From Paraburkholderia sediminicola (GTDB lineage Bacteria > Pseudomonadota > Gammaproteobacteria > Burkholderiales > Burkholderiaceae): DNA of 64,000 nucleotides. The notes under the pieces were generated by a model that searched no databases, had not been told where the DNA came from, and worked only from the letters and a program-made list of their open reading frames with translations. The translations under genes were made by a program, and so were the position numbers. Positions within the stretch are counted from its first letter, which is position 1; the number at the start of each line of letters is the position of its first letter. The stretch is from NCBI RefSeq assembly GCF_902859805.1, contig NZ_CADIKC010000006.1, positions 372,001-436,000 of the forward strand, given 5' to 3'. Below, piece after piece: positions 57,278 to 64,000 of the stretch.

Positions 57278-58423
57278 ATGCGTGTCACGAAGCGATGCAG
57301 CGCGTTCATCATTCCTGTGGCTTTCCTCGGTTCGGTATTGTCCGGTTCGGCAATCGCGCAAGAAGCAGCATCTGGCAATTCTGCGCATGCGATTTCAGAA
57401 ATTGGTATTGATCGTTCAGGGCTGGGTAGCCAGGACGGAGCCACGAGGCAAAAGACGTTTGAGGATATTCGTGCGCTTCATGCTACCTGGTTTCGTGATG
57501 AACCCACTTCTGGATCGGCCCAGGGAGTTGCCAACTTCGTCGAAGAAATACGGGAGGCCAGGCAGCAGAAATTAAAGGTGCTAGTCAACATTCTTCAGAT
57601 GGACGAGGACTACGATAGTGCGCCACCTATGAATGATCACGGCTGGCGATCCAAGAAATTGAGCGAAATAGATCTGGATAAATTTGCCCAGCGATTCAGC
57701 AATCTGCTTGGTGCTTTAAAGCACGCAAATCTCACGATTGATGCGGTCGAACTCGGTAACGAGGACGACAGCTACTATTACGATGCAGACGTGCCAAACG
57801 GACACTACGCCAGTCAGGCCGAGCTACATACATGGCTCCAGGGCTATGGACAGTTTTTGAAGACCGGTGCGACGATTTTGCATGACCCTCGTTACTATCC
57901 AGAGGCGAAAATCATCACTTTTGGTATCGCCCATGGGTATATAGCGCCTGGCCACCCCCCACAGTCTCTTTCAAACCCGGCGAAAATCGTTGCCATGTTG
58001 AAGGATGTGGATCACGTGAACTATCTGGATAATAGCGGCTATCACGTCGATGGTTACGGCACCCACATTTACGCCTCACCGAGCAGTCCTGGTGCAACTG
58101 CGACGGCTCTCCTGCGCCAGGACGTATGGGCGCTCGGCCGAGACAAGCCCTTCTGGATTACAGAATGGGGGTTTACCGATGCCACGAAGTTTCCGAATCA
58201 AAAGGAACAAACTGCAGCCAAGGCGATGCAAGAGATTCTCAACGCGTTTGATGATCTCGGCCAGCGAGTGCCAATTGGACCGATGTTTTTCTATTCCTAC
58301 AATTCCGGGTTACAGGATGCTGACGGACGTCCCAGTGGCCTGGTGGATACTCAAGGAAAATTTGTTCCAGCCGCGAACGTTCTGTCGGTGCGTGCTGCCC
58401 AGGTTTCGTCGCACAACTTCTGA
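57278..58423 (+). CDS. Secreted glycoside hydrolase-like TIM-barrel protein
   Basis: A 381-residue secreted protein; ATG 57278 follows GGAGAGG. A signal peptide (ending SGSAIAQEA) precedes a (beta/alpha)8-like domain. Clan GH-A features are visible: the acid/base Glu162 in DAVELGNEDDSYYY (NE motif) and the nucleophile Glu296 in PFWITEWGFTD. Family assignment (GH39 or GH5-like) is not certain. GC content is lower than the neighbours (about 52% in the sampled stretch near 57600), suggesting transfer. It begins a run of secreted carbohydrate-active genes. Confidence 0.75.
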   Translation: MRVTKRCSAFIIPVAFLGSVLSGSAIAQEAASGNSAHAISEIGIDRSGLGSQDGATRQKTFEDIRALHATWFRDEPTSGSAQGVANFVEEIREARQQKLKVLVNILQMDEDYDSAPPMNDHGWRSKKLSEIDLDKFAQRFSNLLGALKHANLTIDAVELGNEDDSYYYDADVPNGHYASQAELHTWLQGYGQFLKTGATILHDPRYYPEAKIITFGIAHGYIAPGHPPQSLSNPAKIVAMLKDVDHVNYLDNSGYHVDGYGTHIYASPSSPGATATALLRQDVWALGRDKPFWITEWGFTDATKFPNQKEQTAAKAMQEILNAFDDLGQRVPIGPMFFYSYNSGLQDADGRPSGLVDTQGKFVPAANVLSVRAAQVSSHNF

Positions 58424-58524
58424 AGCTGTGGCCCTCGCTCCAACCAGAGACGCAAGCAACGCACGCTTTCGCCGGGCCTGGTTAGTCCGGTTCAGTCTGA
58501 ACTGATACTCAAACGGAGAACTTC

Positions 58525-59514
58525 GTGAGACTTCTGGTCGCCCTCACCGTCCTTTTGTGTCTGGCCGTCACACAAGCACAAGCCGTTTCAGCGAATGTCG
58601 GCTTCGAGGAGGTCAAGATACCGAGTGGCGACGAACCGCCGCTCATTGCCGGCATCTGGTATCCGACCGACGCACCGGCGACATCGCATGCGTTGGGTAA
58701 CGCCAGCCAGACAGTAGCGCCGAATGCGCCGGTCGCAGGCAATCGTCTGCCGCTTGTGGTGATGTCACACGGTGGAGGTGGCTGGTACGACGGCCATTAC
58801 GACACGGCGCTCGCGCTGGCTCACGCGGGCTTTGTCGCGGCAGCGGTTAGCCACGATGGCGACACGTTCAAAGATCAGAGCAAGGTCTTGCAACTCTGGC
58901 GTCGGCCTGCCCAGCTCCATCGGCTGGTTGACTACATGCTTCGCGAGTGGCGCGGGCACGGACAACTGGACGAAACGCGCATTGGTGCGTTCGGGTTTTC
59001 CAACGGCGGCTTTACCGCGCTTGTGGCCGCTGGCGGCACTCCAGACCTTTCGACCATCCGCCCGTTTTGCGAGGCGCACCCGGATCAAGATCTGTGCGAG
59101 GCCCTGCGGAAAGCCGGCGTCGACCTTCATGCCATTCCGGGTGTTCCCGCCAGCGCGTGGATCCATGATTCGCGCATCCGGTCCATCGTCATCGCCGCGC
59201 CGGCATTCGGCTTTGCTTTCGGCCAGTCAGGGCTGACTGGCGTTCGCGTCCCGGTCCAGCTTTGGAGCGCGAGCGATGACCGTCATCAGACGCATCCCTT
59301 CTATGACGAGGCGGTACGCGACGACTTGCCCCGTGCACCTGAGTACCACGTGGTTGGCAATGCAGGCCACTACGACTTCCTGCCACCTTGCGATGCGCGT
59401 TTTGCCAAGGCGCGGCCGGAGGTCTGCGGCAGTCTGCCGGACTTCGACCGAGCAGGCTTTCATGATCGATTCAATGCCGACGTCGTGCGGTTTTTTCAGG
59501 CAACACTGCCATAG
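58525..59514 (+). CDS. Secreted alpha/beta hydrolase (dienelactone hydrolase/PAF-hydrolase-like)
   Basis: A 329-residue protein starting with GTG at 58525 (CGGAGAAC upstream) and a signal peptide ending QAQAVSA. Oxyanion segment VVMSHGGGGWYDGHYD, nucleophile Ser159 in GAFGFSNGGFTALVA, His in VVGNAGHYDFLPP. Internal Cys residues (PFCEAHPDQDLCEAL; PPCDARF...EVCG) suggest periplasmic disulfides. Probably an esterase acting on acyl groups of a polysaccharide, given the neighbours (inference). Confidence 0.8.
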   Translation: MRLLVALTVLLCLAVTQAQAVSANVGFEEVKIPSGDEPPLIAGIWYPTDAPATSHALGNASQTVAPNAPVAGNRLPLVVMSHGGGGWYDGHYDTALALAHAGFVAAAVSHDGDTFKDQSKVLQLWRRPAQLHRLVDYMLREWRGHGQLDETRIGAFGFSNGGFTALVAAGGTPDLSTIRPFCEAHPDQDLCEALRKAGVDLHAIPGVPASAWIHDSRIRSIVIAAPAFGFAFGQSGLTGVRVPVQLWSASDDRHQTHPFYDEAVRDDLPRAPEYHVVGNAGHYDFLPPCDARFAKARPEVCGSLPDFDRAGFHDRFNADVVRFFQATLP

Positions 59515-59578
59515 GGACCATTTCAGGAAGTCTGCCCAGTACATCTGAAGATGTTCCAGCAGACGAGCGTGGATGTTC

Positions 59579-60607
59579 TTATTTCGTCATGCTATTTGAA
59601 AAGCTCAGAAGCACTTGATGCATCTTGATCAGGTCACCGCCACCATTCAGATCGATGAGGTTAGTCGTTTTTATGCCGCAAGTTTGCCAATCCTCGTTCA
59701 TGAGATCCGCGCCATAAGCTTGCTGAACGCGATAGCCCCAATCGCCCATCGGCTCTTCAGATGGCACGTGGGCTCGTGCTGCCATCTCCTGAGGATCGCA
59801 AATGGCACGGCCGACCAGATCGGAGAGTGATTTCAGCCTGGCACGATCCTCTGCCGTGTCGGGTATGTGCAGCGATTTGCGGATTTCTCGCAGAGAAAGC
59901 AGCATGGACAATGCCCGATCGTGGTAAATGAGTGCTCGCGAACCTCGCGAAAGCTCGGAGTCCAGATACCCGTCGTCATGGACGGATGCAAGAAAGTAAC
60001 GCCACACCTCGTTCTGAAATGCATTGGCATTTTCGTTGCGCGTCAATAAGGCATAGCCGGCTGCTGTCGCGCCATCTTCGTAGTAAAGATTGCCCTCTCT
60101 GTTTCCCTCCGCGAGATGTTTGCGATCGCCTTCGATTTTTCCATTCACAAGTCGCCCAAGCCAGGGAGCGACGTCGGGACCCAGGTCCAAACCTTGAGAC
60201 TTCAACTTGATGGCAAGCATGACCATGCCGCGCGTAAACTCGCCCTTATCAACGCCTCCTTCACGGCTGTAGTTTCCGTTTGCGTCGACCGTCGTCGACA
60301 TGGCGTCAGCCGCCGCCCACTTTTCAAGCAGCAGGTTGGCACATGCAGGGGAGAGTCCTGTCAGCTTGCTCCAGGACGGTGCTCCATCGAGTGACTGTGT
60401 CTCGTAGGACAGGAAATCGTTGATCGGTTTTCTATCTTTGTCGAGTTCTGCTTCCTTTGAAGGATCGACTTTTGATCCCCTGGCGTCCGAGTAGAACTCC
60501 GGCCCGCTAACGTTAAGCACAGGCGGATAACTCGGGCAATGCATCCCGGACTGCGCCTTGGCAGAAAGAGAAAATAAAAGGAGGAGAACCATGGCTATAT
60601 GTTTCAT
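59579..60607 (-). CDS. Alginate lyase-like (PL5-type) secreted protein
   Basis: A 342-residue secreted protein: signal peptide MKHIAMVLLLLFSLSAKAQS, then HCPSYPPVLNVSGPEFYSDA and an all-alpha domain. The stretch ELSRGSRALIYHDRALSMLL corresponds to the RGxRALxYHxxAL motif of the PL5 alginate lyase at 62805. The other PL5 signature NNxxYWA is replaced by NLYYEDGATAAGYAL, so activity is uncertain. GC is lower than the window average. Convergent with the esterase gene. Confidence 0.6.
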   Translation of the reverse strand: MKHIAMVLLLLFSLSAKAQSGMHCPSYPPVLNVSGPEFYSDARGSKVDPSKEAELDKDRKPINDFLSYETQSLDGAPSWSKLTGLSPACANLLLEKWAAADAMSTTVDANGNYSREGGVDKGEFTRGMVMLAIKLKSQGLDLGPDVAPWLGRLVNGKIEGDRKHLAEGNREGNLYYEDGATAAGYALLTRNENANAFQNEVWRYFLASVHDDGYLDSELSRGSRALIYHDRALSMLLSLREIRKSLHIPDTAEDRARLKSLSDLVGRAICDPQEMAARAHVPSEEPMGDWGYRVQQAYGADLMNEDWQTCGIKTTNLIDLNGGGDLIKMHQVLLSFSNSMTK

Positions 60608-60964
60608 GACCTTCCTTGGCTTTGTTTACATTCTCACGAAAGATCAAATGTTCCAGATCTTTATTTTTTCCGCAGCGCTCGCGTCACGCCCTATCCCGGC
60701 TTTCCGTGAGGGTTGAGTATTCCAGATACTCGAAGGCGGTATTCCCAACAAACGCGGCCGGCTACTACTGGGGCTGATCCTGCCAAATTAAAACATCACA
60801 CGCGACCAGAATCCTGAAGGACTCGGGAATTTTGTTGCATGCGTGCCTCATTCGTATGCTATGACTCTCGAAATGGGAGCGGGGCAATATGCGCGTTACC
60901 TATTGAATACAAGGCTGCATTGGCCACGCCACGATCTAATTGACGACGACAGGAGAGCGCCGAC
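60608..60964. other. Divergent spacer between two secreted-protein genes
   Basis: 357 bp, AT-richer than average, with no gene or recognisable RNA. Promoters of the PL5-like gene (minus) and the DUF4832 gene (plus) must lie here. Confidence 0.4.
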
Positions 60965-62785
60965 ATGCGCATCCAGACACTCCGCGGTATCGCCCGATTC
61001 CCCGTTTTCGCCTGCCTGTTTTTCGTCGTAACGGCGGCGGTCGCCCAAAGCGAACGCACCCCTATCGAAAGCGGATCGCAAGTTTTGACGCCAGCGAAAT
61101 TGCCACCGGCCCAGGCAACACTCGATCCTGGAACACATCAATGGATCGTCACCGGTGAGTTGTTCAATCCCACCAGTGGCTTCTATACGGTGGTCGCTCA
61201 AAAGCAGCTCGGGCCAAACAATCGGCCTTGCCCGCACTGTGCGCCAGATCTGGATTTCCAGCCTAATACATCGGATGCGGCACCTCTGCCCGGTGTGCCG
61301 GCAAACGTCTATGGGCGCTTGTCATGGCATACCCTCGAACCGGTCGAAGGGCGCTACGACTTCTCGGTGATCGATCATGTTTTAGAACCTTGTACGCCAT
61401 CGCAGCCGAAATCGGCTTGCCTGCCGCGAGGCGCGACGTTTGGCTTCCGCGTGATGGCGCTCAATCCGCAATACAAGTCCGATACGAACGTCACGACAGG
61501 CGACGACGGTTTTCCCATCTACAGCGACTCACCGGCCTATCTGCTTAAAGACGGTGCCGGGAAAGCGCATGGATGGCTGTTGCCGGTCAACCCAACCGAC
61601 GTGACACAGGGACACTACTTCGTTCCGGACTGGAACGACAAATTCGTTATCGACAGGATATGGGCGCTCCTCAAAGCCCTCGGCGGCCGATACGACGACG
61701 ATCCCAGGATCGGCACAATCGACATCGGTCTCTACGGCAGCTGGGGCGAATGGCACACGGCAGGACTCCCCGATTCGAAGGACTATAAGTGGGGGGCCAT
61801 TCCCTACGCCGCCAACAATACGTACTACGGGCTCAACGAGCAGGCGTACGAGGCAAACAACGGCGTGCCCGGCGCGTACCAGGCGGGCAGCACAGCCTCG
61901 AAGCAGGCGATCATCTGGGCGCATGTGAGGGCGTTCCCAAACAAGCAGCTCGTCATGCTGACCGACGATGCCGGCAGCCTGTGCACCGCCATGCATATCA
62001 ATGTCGGCAACCTGCCGATTGGCTTGCGGCGCGACAGTCTGGGCTCCTATACAGGGTGGGCGGCAGGCTTCCCACCAGTTTCCGAATGCAAGTCGCCGGA
62101 CGGACGAGACCTCGTGGCCGAGCGCTGGCAGCATGCACCCTTTGTCGTCGAACCATTCGGCAACGGCAGCTCACCGGAATTCCCGTGTCAAACGTTCGAG
62201 ACCGATCCCGCTACGAACCAGCTCGCCATTCTTGAAGAGGTGCCGCAATACCATCTCGCCGCAATCAAGAACGGGGCTTTCTGTACAGGGACATGGTCCG
62301 CGCTGACGCAGACGGAGCAAGCGGCTGTATGGACGGCGGGCCTCGCGGCCGGCTACCGCTATTGGCCCAGCAGAATTGCCGTGCGGGTCGTTCGATCGGA
62401 TCGGGCCCGGCCGGCTCTTTCAGTGAATACGCAATGGAGCAATGACGGCATCACGCCCACTTACACTGCATGGCGGGTCGAGTTCGCGTTGCGAGCGTCG
62501 GGTAGTATCAAGGCGGCTCCGTGGCAGACACCGGGCCGCTTTGTATCCGGCGTCGAGATGCGCAACGTCTTACCAGGTAGTCCCTATTCCTTTGAAGACA
62601 GCTTCGCTCTGCCGGCTGACCTGCCCCCCGGCGAATATGAGCTGGATGTTAGGGTTACCGACCCGCGGCATTATTCAACGCCTATGCAATTGGCACTGAA
62701 GGATAGTGGGGCCGACGGCTACTACAGGCTCGGTACGGTGCGGATCGGGAACACCCGAGGTAGCGGCAGGAAAGTATTGCCATAG
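60965..62785 (+). CDS. Secreted DUF4832 (glycosidase-like) protein
   Basis: A 606-residue secreted protein. The signal peptide (FACLFFVVTAAVAQSE) follows the start at 60965. The N-terminal region has WIVTGELFNPTSGFYTVVAQ and WHTLEPVEGRYDFSVIDHVL, the entry of a glycosidase-like barrel; the central DIGLYGSWGEWHTAGLPDSK is the hallmark of DUF4832 proteins; the C-terminal beta region (WRVEFALRASGSIKAAPWQT, LPADLPPGEYELDVRVTDPR) is the DUF4832 domain proper. Members are thought to bind or cleave polysaccharides. It is convergent with the PL5 gene 20 bp away. Confidence 0.8.
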   Translation: MRIQTLRGIARFPVFACLFFVVTAAVAQSERTPIESGSQVLTPAKLPPAQATLDPGTHQWIVTGELFNPTSGFYTVVAQKQLGPNNRPCPHCAPDLDFQPNTSDAAPLPGVPANVYGRLSWHTLEPVEGRYDFSVIDHVLEPCTPSQPKSACLPRGATFGFRVMALNPQYKSDTNVTTGDDGFPIYSDSPAYLLKDGAGKAHGWLLPVNPTDVTQGHYFVPDWNDKFVIDRIWALLKALGGRYDDDPRIGTIDIGLYGSWGEWHTAGLPDSKDYKWGAIPYAANNTYYGLNEQAYEANNGVPGAYQAGSTASKQAIIWAHVRAFPNKQLVMLTDDAGSLCTAMHINVGNLPIGLRRDSLGSYTGWAAGFPPVSECKSPDGRDLVAERWQHAPFVVEPFGNGSSPEFPCQTFETDPATNQLAILEEVPQYHLAAIKNGAFCTGTWSALTQTEQAAVWTAGLAAGYRYWPSRIAVRVVRSDRARPALSVNTQWSNDGITPTYTAWRVEFALRASGSIKAAPWQTPGRFVSGVEMRNVLPGSPYSFEDSFALPADLPPGEYELDVRVTDPRHYSTPMQLALKDSGADGYYRLGTVRIGNTRGSGRKVLP

Positions 62786-62804
62786 GACATCCATGCAACG
62801 CTCA

Positions 62805-63761
62805 TCAGGGCAGTGCAACGCCCCACGCGATGGTGACGTTACCGCCAAGACGCCATTCGCGGAACGGACGGCGCGGAGCAATCAGCATGGGGAGCCGGGG
62901 GTCATGCGTGCGAGCGTAGTACGGCTCCATCCACGATAGCTCGTCCTGGAATGTCCAGGGAAAGAGCTTCTGTTTAACCGGAGTAATCTCGGTAAAGGTG
63001 TCGGGGTCCTGCACCGCCCGGATCACCAGATTCGCCAGCCGGCCAATTGCGCCGTGATTCTCCTGATAGAGATTCACGCCTTGCCGCTCGGCCAGTTCCG
63101 CCGTGAATACCAGCGGGATCAGCGCGAACGTGTGGTAATGGAGCGCGCGATCGCCACGTTTGATCTCCCGTTGCAGTTCGCCACGCGGACCTATGTCGCG
63201 AATGCCCTCCCGGGCACGCGCGAGTCCCGCATCGATCAGTTCCTGCTGCTGCGCAAGCGTGCCGATAGCGACAAGATTCAGCCCTGCCCAATAGACCAGA
63301 TTGTTGTGCAAATGGTTGATCGCATCCGCGTCCCGCGTGGCAATTGCAATGCGGGTCAGCCATGACGTAATGACGCGCAACTGATCCGCATTGGCCTCGC
63401 CGACTTCCCGAGGTAGCCGCAGCAGCACCAGTGCGAAATCTGTCCCGGCCCATGAACGCTCGTAGTAGCCTTGGTACCCGCTGATCGGACCCATTAAGGC
63501 ATCCGCGCGGGCCCAACTGTCCAGAAGCGCGAGCACGCAGGTCCATTGCTTCGATTCAGCAGCATTGTTGAGCCGGTAGATATAGTCCCGCATCGGTTTG
63601 ACCGCTTGCGCATAGGCGGCCGGATCGTCGTAAAACCCCGCTGGATCGATTGACTTCACCGGCGCGGGTACGGTACACGCGGCGACGGCCTGGTTAATGC
63701 CAAGACCCATGAACATCATTAAGGACACAGCGCCGAGTATTCGAATGAATCGACTACGCAT
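62805..63761 (-). CDS. Alginate lyase family protein (PL5)
   Basis: A 318-residue secreted protein, ATG 63761 with GGAG upstream; signal peptide ending NQAVAACT. The PL5 landmarks are present: INHLHNNLVYWAGLNLVAIG (N-N-x-x-Y-W-A) and REIKRGDRALHYHTFALIPL followed by VFTAELAERQGVNLYQENHG. AlgL-type enzymes cleave mannuronate-rich chains by beta-elimination, using the His, Tyr and Arg in these segments. There is no alginate synthesis cluster here, so the role is either polymer clearance in the periplasm or degradation of a related uronate polymer. Confidence 0.85.
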   Translation of the reverse strand: MRSRFIRILGAVSLMMFMGLGINQAVAACTVPAPVKSIDPAGFYDDPAAYAQAVKPMRDYIYRLNNAAESKQWTCVLALLDSWARADALMGPISGYQGYYERSWAGTDFALVLLRLPREVGEANADQLRVITSWLTRIAIATRDADAINHLHNNLVYWAGLNLVAIGTLAQQQELIDAGLARAREGIRDIGPRGELQREIKRGDRALHYHTFALIPLVFTAELAERQGVNLYQENHGAIGRLANLVIRAVQDPDTFTEITPVKQKLFPWTFQDELSWMEPYYARTHDPRLPMLIAPRRPFREWRLGGNVTIAWGVALP

Positions 63762-64000
63762 AACTACTCCTGTCACGTTTAGCTAGTAGATATGGATCTT
63801 TTGCAATGCGCACCTTGTCGCGCTGGCATATCCCAAGCGCCTTGACTCGCTAGTAATCCAGAACGCAATAACCACGAGGAAAGTCTCGCGCGCAGACGCC
63901 GGCGAGTCGGCACATACGCACGGCACAATCAAGTAGCAACGGCTCCCGGCCCCTTCCGCTCGCCTTCCAGCACCGCATCGGCGCAAGCGAGAAAACCTCT
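63762..64000. other. Right edge, no gene seen
   Basis: The last 239 bp hold the promoter region of the PL5 gene and no convincing coding sequence; a 67-codon minus-strand frame has no recognisable features. Confidence 0.4.

Overview
This window comes from a high-GC beta-proteobacterium, most likely a Paraburkholderia or Burkholderia. The evidence is the density of LysR-type regulators, the chromosomal catBAC cluster with a divergent catR, phnWX, and a gene content typical of a soil or rhizosphere Burkholderiales secondary replicon. I see no rRNA, tRNA, CRISPR array, insertion sequence or prophage. Most of the window is ordinary metabolic DNA in short operons, each with its own regulator.

Layout. 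1-4.1 kb: the 3' end of a frameshifted LysR gene, then a Tat-type GMC oxidoreductase and an aldehyde dehydrogenase (alcohol to aldehyde to acid). 4.2-7.6 kb: an NrtR-like Nudix regulator divergent from prs-nadV (nicotinamide salvage to NMN), with dyads between them. 7.8-8.3 kb: a hotdog thioesterase. 8.4-10.8 kb: a 7TM histidine kinase and response regulator resembling LqsS/LqsR of alpha-hydroxyketone signalling. 11.4-14.5 kb: an Sco-type copper chaperone, a galactose-oxidase-type copper radical oxidase with a ricin-like domain, and a cytochrome c. 14.5-19.1 kb: a CGNR regulator divergent from hydrolase, hydrolase and SDR genes, then VOC and NnrU proteins. 19.3-22.8 kb: a LysR gene, an amine oxidase-like flavoprotein and a PotF-like binding protein.

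23.3-33.2 kb: a sigma-54 activator with a C-terminal TPR region, co-transcribed with a DUF917 protein and an Asp/Glu/hydantoin racemase. Beyond a 1-kb gap come an IclR regulator and a polar amino acid ABC transporter with a DadA-like oxidase. The gap holds a near-perfect sigma-54 promoter preceded by three copies of a 14-bp dyad (GGACGA..nGnCC). Two related copies lie upstream of the activator gene.

33.2-34.1 kb: a short histidyl-tRNA synthetase paralogue (frameshifted here) behind what reads as a complete ribosome-mediated histidine attenuator: a 29-residue leader peptide with four His codons, a pause hairpin, an antiterminator and a terminator. This is the most striking item in the window.

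34.1-45.9 kb: an F420-type NADP reductase-like gene with LysR; a DUF2760/Hsp70/Hsp70 operon; a GAF-GGDEF cyclase; phnX and phnW with a LysR regulator. 46-51.4 kb: an SDR, an acetylpolyamine amidohydrolase/HDAC-like gene with an MFS transporter and LysR, and a TauE-like permease. 51.6-57.2 kb: LysR, a ferredoxin-type reductase, catC-catA-catB and catR (catechol to muconolactone pathway). 57.3-63.8 kb: a run of secreted carbohydrate-active proteins (a GH-like TIM barrel, an esterase, two PL5-like alginate lyases, a DUF4832 protein), partly of lower GC than the rest, suggesting transfer.

Two single-base frameshifts (near 609-613 and 33789-33792) could be real decay or assembly errors. All functions are assigned by reading the sequence; no database search was possible.
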